A DNA stretch of 64,000 bases from Drosophila pseudoobscura (lineage: Eukaryota; Arthropoda; Insecta; Diptera; Drosophilidae): NCBI RefSeq assembly GCF_009870125.1, contig NC_046683.1, forward strand, positions 67,347,869-67,411,868, in the 5' to 3' direction. Each line of letters begins with the position of its first letter. The stretch's first letter is position 1. The translations under genes were made by a program, and so were the position numbers. Below are positions 53,401-62,995 of this stretch, one piece after another. Below the pieces are notes generated by a model. That model worked only from the letters and a program-made list of their open reading frames with translations. It was not told the DNA's origin and did no database searches.

Positions 53401-54057
53401 CAGCAGCTCCCGCAGCACAATCCTCTGGTGCCGCTGGCCACCACCCTGCAGCAGCAGTCGCCACAAGCCTTTGCCGAATTCAAACGCACCATCGAAAAGC
53501 TGCGCGAGAAGGCTTACGCCATCGACAGGGACCACCGCGACTACAAACAGGGTATCACGCGGCAGCTAAAGTATGGAAGCAGGCAGGCACCTATCGGCGA
53601 CGACAACTACTGGCACATGATGCGAGCCGCCGGCCAGCTGAATCAGCAACACCACCAGCAGCAGCAGCAGCAACAACATCAGCAGCAGCAGTTCCAGCCC
53701 GTGCTCCCACAGATGCAGAATGTACGGGCCTATCCCTACCAGCCATCGACAACCAGCAGCAGCAACATGAACGCCTACTATCTGCACAACCTCCAGCACC
53801 AGCAGCAGCGACTGCAGTTCCACCACCAGCAGCAGCAACAGCAACAACAGCTGCAGCAGCAGCAGCAACAGCCACAGTTCCAGCCTCTGCGCAGCCACCA
53901 GCTGCAGCGCCACAACAATAATAATAACAACAACAACTGCGGCAATGCGTCATCCTCAAGTCCCTCATCGACGGCATCGAGTGTGGTGGCCGCGCCCAGC
54001 ACCTCGTCGGCACAGGCGGCGAATGTGCTACATAAGCCGGCCCCAACGATCTATTAG
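38748..54057 (+). CDS. RasGAP1: Ras GTPase-activating protein, C2-C2-RasGAP-PH-Btk type
   Basis: Switches off Ras downstream of receptor tyrosine kinases at the membrane; the fly orthologue (Gap1) limits Sevenless and EGFR signalling. Coding exons: 38748-38889, 49033-50969, 51032-51294, 51919-52120, 53053-54057, giving 1182 aa. Order: C2A (about 45-170); C2B (about 294-420); RasGAP (about 490-720) with the arginine finger in FRGNTL (about 558) and the FLRFFAPAI motif; PH (about 781-880); Btk zinc motif (about 886-910) with His, CC and Cys spaced as in the family; then a Gln/Asn-rich tail. This is the mammalian RASA2/RASA3 class. The first exon has two in-frame ATGs, at 38748 and 38838. The second gives a 1152-aa protein starting MADTREVRIEE, which I think is the form known in melanogaster. 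Confidence 0.95.
45177..45198. repeat. (GT)n microsatellite
   Basis: Eleven GT units directly after a CT tract, in RasGAP1 intron 1. Confidence 0.9.
45836..45863. repeat. Tandem pentamer (ACGAG)n
   Basis: About five perfect pentamer copies in RasGAP1 intron 1. A related but shorter run is at 41891-41902. Confidence 0.9.
46539..46576. repeat. (GT)n microsatellite
   Basis: About eighteen GT units in RasGAP1 intron 1. Confidence 0.9.
47407..47443. repeat. (GA)n tract
   Basis: Long GA tract in RasGAP1 intron 1, a possible cluster of GAGA-factor sites. The function is inferred from the motif only. Confidence 0.85.
52121..53052 (+). other. Last intron of RasGAP1
   Basis: A 932-nt intron, donor gtgagt, acceptor cccacacag, that splits the PH domain. 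It contains AT-rich and purine-rich stretches and no gene. Confidence 0.85.
53645..53880 (+). repeat. CAG/CAA coding repeats (poly-Gln) in RasGAP1
   Basis: Several CAG/CAA/CAC runs in frame, encoding Gln/His tracts at about residues 1046-1124, followed by an Asn run from AAT/AAC codons. Disordered and likely to vary in length between species. Confidence 0.9.
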
Positions 54058-55002
54058 CGTTCAAGACCGTGCGTATTCGCCCTGCCCCGAGCGATCATCC
54101 TGACCCGATGAGGAATACGCATTGTCGCAGACGGAGATGCTAGCGTGCTGCTGTACAAACAAAAAAGAAACAGTTTTATGCGCTAATTTAAGAGATTTTT
54201 TTTTTTTTTTTTTTACGAGTGTAATATGTAAAAGTCTAGACTTAAGTTTTTTTAATTAACAGATTTTTATACACAAGATTTTTACGGAACCCCCCTCCAG
54301 CATACACCAGCAGAAAGCCAACCCCAAACAGAAAACGAAATCTAAATATATTTAAGCTTATTTATTTTTTGTATGTGCTAACATTATTTATACACAAACA
54401 AAAGTACGCAGAAATGTGGAAGGAGGATAGGATCCACAGTAAAGGAAGAGAACAACTGAAAACTGATAACTATTTAAGTTTAAGCTACAAAAAATCCGGA
54501 ACCCGAAAATTGCTAAGAATTTTGAAACCCTTAGCCCTAAGCTGAATACGAAATACAAAATATATAGATGTAAATAGTTATGTACGGCATAGAGATGCAC
54601 CCATACAAAAAATAACAAAAATAACACAAGTAGCGAAATGAAATGTTGTATATAGCCCAGTCCATACATATATCTCTCTATGTGTACGATATAGGGATAA
54701 TATTAACTACTGTAACTGCAGTTGTGTGTTAGGCGTAGCGAAAATTTCTAAAAAAAAAAAAATAATTTAATAATTACAAGTAAGAGGATTGCGAAAAGCA
54801 AAATAATTCTAAAAATATGTGAACGCTATATACAAAAAGAAAAGAAAGAAGAAACACATACATCTACATGTATATTACTTTATATAACTGTCATACAGCT
54901 AATGTTATACACGATATATGTATGTATTCAAACAATTCTAGAATACAAACGAAAAGCATTGTTAAGAACAAATTTACTTCCATTTTACATACACAAAAGA
55001 AA

Positions 55003-55027
55003 CACACACATACACACACACACACAT

Positions 55028-55059
<32 letters not shown>

Positions 55060-55061
55060 TG
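55003..55061. repeat. Compound (CA)n-(TA)n microsatellite
   Basis: A run of CA units passing into about ten or more TA units, in the presumed 3' UTR of RasGAP1. Confidence 0.9.
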
Positions 55062-55630
55062 ATATATTTATTAAATGCATTTAATTTCATGTTAAATTTA
55101 AAGAAAAAAACGAAAAGAAAAAGTAAATTGGGTTAGCTTCGACTTACTTCCACCGATATGTTTCCAAAGCTCTTCCAATATATAAAATTACACACATTTT
55201 ATAGTTTATGTTTAAATAATCATTTTATCATACTTTTTTTTTGCCATATTTAGTTGATTGCATTACAAAGTGTCTTCCTCTGCCGCCTCCGCCGCCGCGT
55301 TTATTCTATTGCCTTTTGTTGATGCATTCCAATGATTTGTGCATTTTCTAATTAATTATTTCTAATCTAATACTATCTGAATGATGTACATACGAGATGA
55401 GAGACGAAACTATGAATACTATTATATTTCTGTTGCTATGAATTTGATTTGTTTGCAGTTTGCAGTTTCCAGTTTCGATTCACTTGCTAATTTTGATTGC
55501 ATTTTTAAGAGAGGAGCATTATTTTTATTATAATTTTACCATGTCTAGGTCCTAAGTTGTTGGTACAAAGAATCGAGAATATACATACATATACACACAC
55601 AGATCTAGAGATATGTTTTCTAGCGTACAA

Positions 55631-55636
55631 AATAAA
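55631..55636 (+). terminator. Probable poly(A) signal of RasGAP1
   Basis: AATAAA about 1.57 kb after the stop codon, the best-placed canonical signal in the downstream AT-rich DNA. Confidence 0.45.
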
Positions 55637-55640
55637 GCGT

Positions 55641-56477
55641 ATCGCCAATGGATTATTATTTCGTTTCATTTGAGTTCTTGTTTTTTTCAGTTTGTATTTC
55701 CTGCCACTTAGTACCTCAATTCTTGTGCTTTAGGTACTATATCTGTCGGATACTGTTGTGATATCTTATGGTATGTTTGATCATGCGTGGGTGTGTGTGT
55801 GTGTTGGTTAATTGATTGGTTGATGCGTATTTGCAATATGTTTATTGTGCGTTAAAGCTGTTGAATATTTTTATTCGTATTGTGACAATTAACAGAGAAG
55901 CAATCTTTTCCAAAAAACAATTACTGAGTACACTTTGCAATTAGGTTTTTTGTTTCTCACGAATCCTTTTCGTATAAGCCTGAATTGAAGGACAAACGAG
56001 TGTTGTGGCCTGGTAAAACAGTGAGAATCAAAGGAAAATGCCCTATTTTTTTTACACAAACCTTTTGAAATCAACTTTTATGTGTGAATAAATATATAGT
56101 TGCATATTTTAAAATAGTTTTTCTACTTTAAATGGGAGGTAACGGGCATATAAGTAAAACGCATACCCTTACTCAATAATTCAAATATCGCGGCACTGGA
56201 AAATGGAAGACTGACACGACAGCCCTGCTCGCCTGCGCAATGACTGTCACATCCGCGGTTTAAAACAAGTTGTTCACTTAAGTGGGTTCACGGATCAAAC
56301 AACCTATTATTAGTGTCATGAAGATTATTATGAAATTTTAAGAATCTTCATGGTACGTTCGGCCAAAGGATTGGTGCTTATCTTTCATGTGTTGCATATT
56401 GTGGATCGATTTGCGCACAGTCCATACTCCGGTACAAATTAATACGGACGATTTGGACGATCAGACGGTATATTTGA
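55641..56477. other. Intergenic region between RasGAP1 and repeat copy D
   Basis: No supported gene. A 30-codon open frame at 56350-56442 and an overlapping frame-shifted stretch at about 56436-56510 read like a short hydrophobic protein that has been broken by a frameshift. I recognise no family. Confidence 0.45.
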
Positions 56478-57305
56478 TCTACAAGTATGCCATCACAGTG
56501 CCAGCTTAGACACCATGTCTAGCTTATACACCTTGCGAAAGTTATAGTATTTTCTTAGACGTTTTATGGACTTGTCCAATGCACCAATATAGAAACCGTG
56601 TAGAAATGCCACTTATAGCCATGTCCCAGGCCTCATCGAATACTACTTTGTGATCAGCATCGAATTCCGGATCGTTTGGAATCAAAGAATTCAATTTTCC
56701 AAAAAATATCAGGAAAAAAGGCATGTTAACAAGTTGATAACGGAGGTTTTTCACACTGGCGCTTCAATGGAGCTTATATGAAAAAAAAGCGGACAAAAAT
56801 TTGTAAAACCCCTTCAGGTGTCGCTTTTGATATTTACATACAAATGTAGTTAATAACGTGTAGTTACCATGCGAGGAAATTAATTTAGTGGAAGTTGCTG
56901 TTGACCGTTTTTTCTTAAACCTTATTTTATACATCATTTAATTTAAATTTACCAGTCTTGTACGAATGTAATTCGTCAATCTAATCAAATTATGAGTTCA
57001 GAACTCAGTATCCTAGCTAGGTAGTAGTACTAAACCGAATATCAAAATCGAGGAAATAGGAGACTGATTGATGACTGATTAACCCATTGTCGACCAATGG
57101 GTAATTTATATACACACCACGAAAATGATTAAACTTAAAGAATTTTGCCGAAGTTCAGATCAAAAGGTATCGTGGCTATTTGATTTGTAAGTAAAGAGAT
57201 AAGATGGATTTACAAGAATAATTTACATACAGTATTATTTTTCGCGGTTGAACTAAAATTGTCAACCTGTTTAAACAGAGGGGAGTTAAGTGGGTTAAGT
57301 TGATT
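56478..57305 (+). repeat. Interspersed repeat (copy D)
   Basis: Same order and orientation as the right part of copy C: module Z at 56478-56890, X at about 56915-57105, W at 57110-57305. Shared words include atccaatgcaccaat-like, aaccgtgtaga, gcatcgaattccggatc and gggttaagttgat. It ends about 410 nt before the MTMR9 start codon. Several indels separate it from copy C, so neither insertion is very recent. Confidence 0.8.
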
Positions 57306-57714
57306 TTTTTTTTATAAAACCGCGATAAATACGCCGTACGGACGGGGGGCGAGCAACTATTTTATTAACTACTCATTCGTGGGTACCGTGCCATATATTA
57401 GCAAAGCCCAATATCCGTAGGAGGAGCTCTATTGCCTGTGACGCCTCCACTGCTGTTTGGTTCAAACATTTGTGTGGGAGGCAGCACGAATAGGGCGCGC
57501 GGCAGCGGAAGGGGCATAAAAGGAGGCGGAACCAGAAGCAATCAAGTGGCAACAAAAACAACAACAACAGCATCATCATCAGCATCGTAAGTGAAATGCA
57601 AAAAGTTAATTAGTGTGAACGAAATCAAATTGGACGCCCCGAGGAGGTCGCTGCACAGCGGGTGGCTGTCGTGCCGGGTCCTGAACCCTCTTGGAAGGGG
57701 GTGGATTGGGCGCC

Positions 57715-60686
57715 ATGGAATTTGCCGATCTGATAAAAACCCCCAAGCTTGACGGGGTCTTCCTGCACGACCCGCAGCCCCTGCAACATGCAAATGCAGC
57801 AACAGTTGGAACCCTCTGCATCACCGGCCACCATTTGCTGCTCAGTGCGCGTCAGGAGAACAGTCAGGAGCTATGGGTAAGGGTGCCAGAGTGTTTCGGC
57901 TCCAATGGAGCGTGAAGTTGCTCACTAATTGAATTGTGTTCTATCGTCTGACCTTTCCCTTGCCGCAACACAACCCTTTTTCCTTCCAGCTGCTGCACAA
58001 GGACATCGACTGTGTGGAAAAGAAGCCGAGCATGTCACAGAACGTTGTCGTTGGAGGCATCATCACGCTCAAGTGCAAGGATTTGAGGATTATATCGCTG
58101 GAGATTAAGTACGCCAAAGAGTTCTTCAACGTGTCTTCCTCTCTGGAGGCGCTCAGTGCAATCCAGAATGCGGAGCTGCTGTACCCGTTCTTCTATCGGC
58201 CCATGTACAGCATCCTGGAGGATGGCTACACGATGTTTAGGTGAGTGCACAATCAAATTACACCTTTCCCCAGCTGCAGCTGCAAATCAATGATAATTGG
58301 ATAATGAAATTGAATTTTATTTTGCGCAGGCCGGAGCTGGAGTTCGCCAAGCTCATCAGTGGCGTGGGTATGGGTGGGGTGTCTTCGCCCAACGTGGCCA
58401 ACATAACAATTTGCATGCCATCAACATCAACGTCAACGTCGAGTGTAGGCAGCATACCCCATCCCCTGCAGAATGGCTATGCGCTGGACGCAGCCGCCGC
58501 CCTAGTGGGGGGCATCGGCAGTGGTGCCACAGTACTCGCCTGCGAATGGCGAGTCACCAACATCAATAAAGACTTCAGCGTCTGTGCCACATATGGCGCC
58601 ACGCTAATTGTACCTAAAGCAATTACGGACGAGCAGATTGTGCTCTCCGCGTCGTTTCGGGATGGCGGCCGCTTTCCCGTGCTCAGCTACAGGCACGACA
58701 ATGGCGTAAGTTAATGGACGCAAATTCAATTCGTGTAATGCAATTTATCCCCCGTCAGGCCACGCTGATGCGCAGCTCCCAGCCTCTGTCCATCCAGGGC
58801 ATCAAGCGATGTCGCGCGGACGAAGCGATACTGAACCTCGTGCTGGGACGCAGCAAAAAGGGCTTCATCGTGGACACTTGGGGCAAGGGCAAGTCGAACA
58901 CGGAAACGGATCTTCATTACTCGCAGTGGAAGAAGGTGAATCGATCGATTGGCAACGTCAGCTCGCCCGCCTCTATACTGGACAGTTTCGCGAAACTAAT
59001 CGAAGCCTGCAATGAAACTGGCTGCAGCACTGACAAATGGCTATCGCGGCTCGAGGGCAGTGGCTGGCTAAGTCTGGTACTGAACTCCTTGAACGCCTCC
59101 TGTGTGGTGGCCCAGTGCCTGGACCAAGAAGGCAGTCCTGTTCTGGTGCATGGCGCCAAAGGTTTGGACTCGACACTGATTGTCACCTCGTTGGTGCAGA
59201 TAATTCTGAATCCCGATTGCCGCACTGTCAGAGGGTGAGTGGGCCACGACAAACCCTAGATATAGTTTAAATTATTCCCCTTGTTAGTCTGCAGGCTTTG
59301 ATCGAACGGGAGTGGATCCAGGCAGGACATCCGTTCGCCTCTCGCCATCGCTATTCCTGCTACACGCCGCACCAGACGCGCAACAAGACTTCGGGCGCCA
59401 CTTTTGTGCTGTTCTTGGATTGCATCTACCAGCTGTTTACCCAGTTCCCCTGCAGCTTTGAGTTCAGTACGCAGCTCTTAATATTGCTGTTCGAGCATAG
59501 CTACTTTTCGCAATACGGCACCTTCCTGTGCGACTCAGAGCGGGAGCGGCACGAACTGAATGTTCATACGCGAACGACCAGCCTGTGGTCGTACTTAAAT
59601 CGGCCAGATGTCCTGCAGACCCTGCTAAATCCCTTGTATGAGCCGAACGCTAATGTTATATGGCCATCTGTGGCACCCATAAGCTTGGAACTGTGGAGCG
59701 GTGAGTAATGAGAGCTCAAATATTAATAGAATTTATAATTCTTCATACCCCTTTGATTGAACTGCAGAGCTCTATTTGCGGTGGGTGATAGATCAGCGCA
59801 GCGTGACAACAGTCATGTCGCAGGTACAGGAGCTCGTAACACGCGAGAAAGAACTCAGAACTCAGGTATGTTATAGTCTATACTTTTGCCCGATACTCAA
59901 TGAGTATAGATTTATTAGATTTGTGGGGAAAGTAGATGTGTGTAACACCCAAAAGGAAGGGTTTCCGGCCTCATAAGGTATATACATATATTCTTGTTGG
60001 TAGTCCGTCTGTCTTGTTTGACGCCAAGTCCTCAGAGACTATAAACGCTAGAGCAACCAAATTTTGTGTGTACACTCCTGTGACATCACACTGAATTAAG
60101 TTTGTATCACCACACCATAGCTAAAATCGATGGCATCCATAATTGTTATGATACGAGAAAATTAAAAACCAAGAATCATATGTCATGCCCATATCTACCA
60201 GATTGTCGAATCTGGTTTAGATCAGATTACTATTATAGCCAGAGGGAAGCCACGCGCTTACTAATTCTCTCTCTCTCCCTCTCTCTCTCTGTCTCTTTCT
60301 CACTCGCACTCTTCCTCGTACACTTATCCTTCCGGCCTTCTGGCGAAGGGGAGCGAGATATAATAAACATGTAGTAGCTAAGACAAAAATGGAAAGAAAT
60401 ACAAATTTCTAAAATTCGAATCAATAGGTCATTAAGGTTGCGATCAGCGACAGACCACAAGACAGAAAGAGAGAGAGAGAGAGAGCTTGCGGCAGTTATC
60501 GGGTCCGATAATTACGTATAAATCATACTAACTAAGTATAGGGTATAAAAATGTACACAACGTTCCCGCTCTGTTCTGTTTATTTGCTTATCTTGTTCCT
60601 CTTTGAAGGCCCTCAAACTGCGAAAACAGGCCTTGGAGCTCGGCCAGGAGGTCTCCGCACTCATGAACAATGCAGACACTGCATAG
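57715..60686 (+). CDS. CG5026: Myotubularin-related pseudophosphatase, MTMR9 class
   Basis: Inactive member of the myotubularin family; mammalian MTMR9 binds and stimulates the active lipid phosphatases MTMR6/7/8 on endosomal PI(3)P and PI(3,5)P2. Exons: 57715-57876, 57990-58240, 58330-58705, 58759-59234, 59288-59700, 59768-59865, 60609-60686; phases agree and give 617 aa against about 549 in human. The start MEFADLIKTP matches the human N-terminus, so the in-frame ATG at 57691 is not used as the start here. PH-GRAM domain at about 1-135, then an extra Ser/Gly/Ala-rich insert (about 145-195), then the phosphatase-like domain, ending in a coiled-coil (about 570-612). The active-site Cys and Arg of CX5R are absent: the loop reads HGAKGLDST. 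The gene symbol is from memory. Confidence 0.92.
59866..60608 (+). other. Last intron of MTMR9
   Basis: A 743-nt intron (donor gtatgt, acceptor ttgaag) that separates the two halves of the coiled coil. Most of it looks like a dispersed repeat (listed separately), with CT and GA simple tracts. Confidence 0.8.
59950..60440. mobile_element. Possible interspersed non-autonomous element in the MTMR9 intron
   Basis: The stretch around 60030-60100 has a phrase of the type agactataaacgctagagc that I associate with dispersed, probably Helitron/DINE-like repeats of obscura-group genomes. This is recollection, not a search. No coding capacity or clear ends were found. Confidence 0.3.
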
Positions 60687-61742
60687 TTTTGGCTACCTCA
60701 GCAGCTCTACTCTCTATCTCTTGCATAATACACTTATTTTTGATACGTTCTGTTGCCAGATTTAAACAATTATTTAATAGCAACAACACTAATATTAAGT
60801 CTCACTACAAGTTCCATTTACAACAAATTGTGCTGAAAAAAGAACCGAATTGATGGATTGGTCATAGGATCTGCTTTTGGATCGAAAAAATAACTCAATT
60901 TATGGACTTACGTAGAAAGTATGTCCAATAGTATACCAATCCAATTATACTTCTACACACCGTAACATATACATATAAAGCGATAAAGTGAAAAATAGTC
61001 CTGGGGCTGTAATTTGAAAAACCCTCTCCTTTTAATGCTGCTCTCTACTCAGAATCTGTAAACTGGAAGCTAAAACTGCACATGGCAAAACTATCAAATC
61101 TAGCAGATAAAATAACACTTCTTTGAGTCAATTTTTGACGCATTTACTTTTATGAAATTGTTAGCAAATAAGTTTTTCAACATTTAATTACATATTATAG
61201 TACTTATTATCAGTGTTTAATAATGAATAATGGTCTTTAGGCCGCCGTTCCGATTAACAAAAGAAAATTTGGCCTTTTTCGAAACATTTGTATGTACATT
61301 TGATTAAATCGCATAAATTTAAAGCTTCAAAAGCGTTTACAGATTACAAATTATGCTGTGCATGCTCCTCATATAAACATATGTATTCGTAATTGTTATC
61401 TTTATCCATTGTGTGTCTATTTCGGATTGTGATCGTAACTGAAATCGGAGAAATTCGTATCAAATTTGTATCTATATTTATATTTCTATTGTGCGTATTT
61501 TGTGTAATTAATGTAAAGTGCAATAAATACGTGTTAATTTGCAAACAGCCCCTTTTCTTTCCTGTGGGCTATTTATAATTTACCTCTCTTGGCGCCCAAC
61601 CGAATGCAAAGTGCCATTCACAACTTATAAAATCCAAATTTAGCTTAAAACACGCCGGCCCGCTCTAGGTCATCTGCTATTCTTACTTATTTCTGATTTT
61701 GCAAACAAAAAATTAAAAATTAAAAAGAAAACTGAATCTACG
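60687..61742 (+). other. Presumed 3' UTR of MTMR9 and intergenic DNA
   Basis: AT-rich, no gene. The first canonical AATAAA in a plausible place is at 61522-61527, about 840 nt after the MTMR9 stop codon. Confidence 0.5.
61522..61527 (+). terminator. Possible poly(A) signal of MTMR9
   Basis: AATAAA in AT-rich DNA downstream of MTMR9. Earlier near-consensus variants such as AATGAA may be used instead. Confidence 0.35.
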
Positions 61743-62700
61743 ATGAAGCAGCCGGTAGTATATCGCACCTGCGATTCGACAGATGACTTCGGACCCATCT
61801 TGAGCGAGCTCACCAGAAGCTTCCACAGTGTATGTGCAGCAAATGCATCCAGAAATTAATGGGAACCTATTGGTATGTGAGGCAGGCTGGCTGCCAATGA
61901 ACTATTGCTTGCTATAGAACTATTTGCCGAGCAGCATGTGATGGTGAAACTAGAAACGGAGGATGAGGAAGGAGGGAAAACTGAAACAGACATACATTGT
62001 TCTGGGTTATTTGGAATGATGTCTAGACGAAAAAGATTTCGACAACAAGAAATCTGTTGATCCCCTAATAATGATCGATTCTGTCAAGCAGGAAACTGTC
62101 CAGGCCAGGCTAGAAAAGCATGTAGATGTAGACGAAGCCGAAGCCGAAGCCGTGTCGGACTTTAAGGACGAACAGTATGTGGGCGAAACTGTCCATCTGA
62201 TGGACTTCCTTCCGAAAAGCTAATATTCCGGATTTCTATATTTTGCAGCTCGCTGGACAACTTGCCACTGGGACAGCGCATACAGAAATGGAAGACAGGA
62301 AATGGCTATGCCCTGCGAAGCTTAAACTTGTCGATGTACAACACAAGTGCAATGAATGCCCAAAGAGCTTAAAACGAGCCGATCGTCTAAATTTTTGCAA
62401 GCCCCATGGTTATAAGCTCATCGAATGCATGATGTGTCAGAGTCAGTACAACACTCAGTGGACCTGTGACGCCATTTAGAGGAGCATCCTGAAATTATTA
62501 CCTTGGGAGTGCGCCCGACTATGGAACCCAATGAGTTGGCCGAGCTGTTCTACCCCGATAGATCCGATGCCAAGGATATTGCTGAGGATCAATTAATTGA
62601 CTTGAATCACAAAGATTTGGCTGTGAAATAAATCTGATAGTGAGCTGGATGTTGAGTCCGAAGATCAACAGAAGAAGCGAAAAACTAAAAAGGCGCACTA
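61743..62700 (+). pseudogene. Decayed ZAD-C2H2 zinc-finger gene
   Basis: Remains of a ZAD zinc-finger transcription factor gene, a family that is very large in insects. From ATG 61743 the first 38 codons give the start of a ZAD domain (YRTCDSTDDFGPILSEL); the first of its expected CxxC cysteines is now Arg. The frame stops at about 61857. In another frame, from about 61830, the second half of the ZAD appears (CSKCIQKLMGTYWYVRQAGC). An acidic linker follows with several stops (about 61930-62220). Then come a C2H2-like piece (HKCNECPKSLKRADRLNFC, about 62344-62400) with damaged histidine spacing and a C-terminal remnant (about 62475-62630). Intron-like borders (GTATGTGAG near 61872; tttgcag near 62248) suggest DNA duplication or in-place decay, not retroposition. 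Confidence 0.8.
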
Positions 62701-62804
62701 CATGTGTTTTGCCGTTTTCTATAGAGTAAATTGATTTATTTTTCACTACGCTCCCTTGGGACAACCGTCCTTTCACATTGTTTCGGACTTATTATTTATT
62801 TCCG

Positions 62805-62810
62805 CTGCTA
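62805..62810 (-). terminator. Probable pix poly(A) signal
   Basis: TTTATT on the plus strand reads AATAAA on the minus strand, about 185 nt after the pix stop codon, a normal 3' UTR length. Confidence 0.5.
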
Positions 62811-62995
62811 TTACGTATACAAAAACTCACTTTAATCAAGTATAAGTAAAAAAAAAAACCTCAAGTTTGTCAACAACAACAAAACATGTTGAAAGCAAAT
62901 GTTTTTTTAGATTAAATAATGCAGAGAACATAGGAGAAAAATAGGTTGTCCAATGGAAGCTGTCGGCGCTGCGCTGGTGAACGCTCCTGTGTGTC

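Larger units (their letters stand above)
54058..55640 (+). other. Presumed 3' UTR of RasGAP1
   Basis: AT-rich, no open frame of note. It contains a 20-nt T run at about 54197-54214, a (CA)n-(TA)n compound microsatellite at about 55003-55061, and AATAAA at 55631-55636 as the likely poly(A) signal. An earlier end cannot be excluded. Confidence 0.55.

Noticed and set aside
57691..57714. Upstream in-frame ATG of MTMR9
   Set aside because: It would add MEGGGLGA before the conserved MEFADLI start; family alignment favours the second ATG at 57715.
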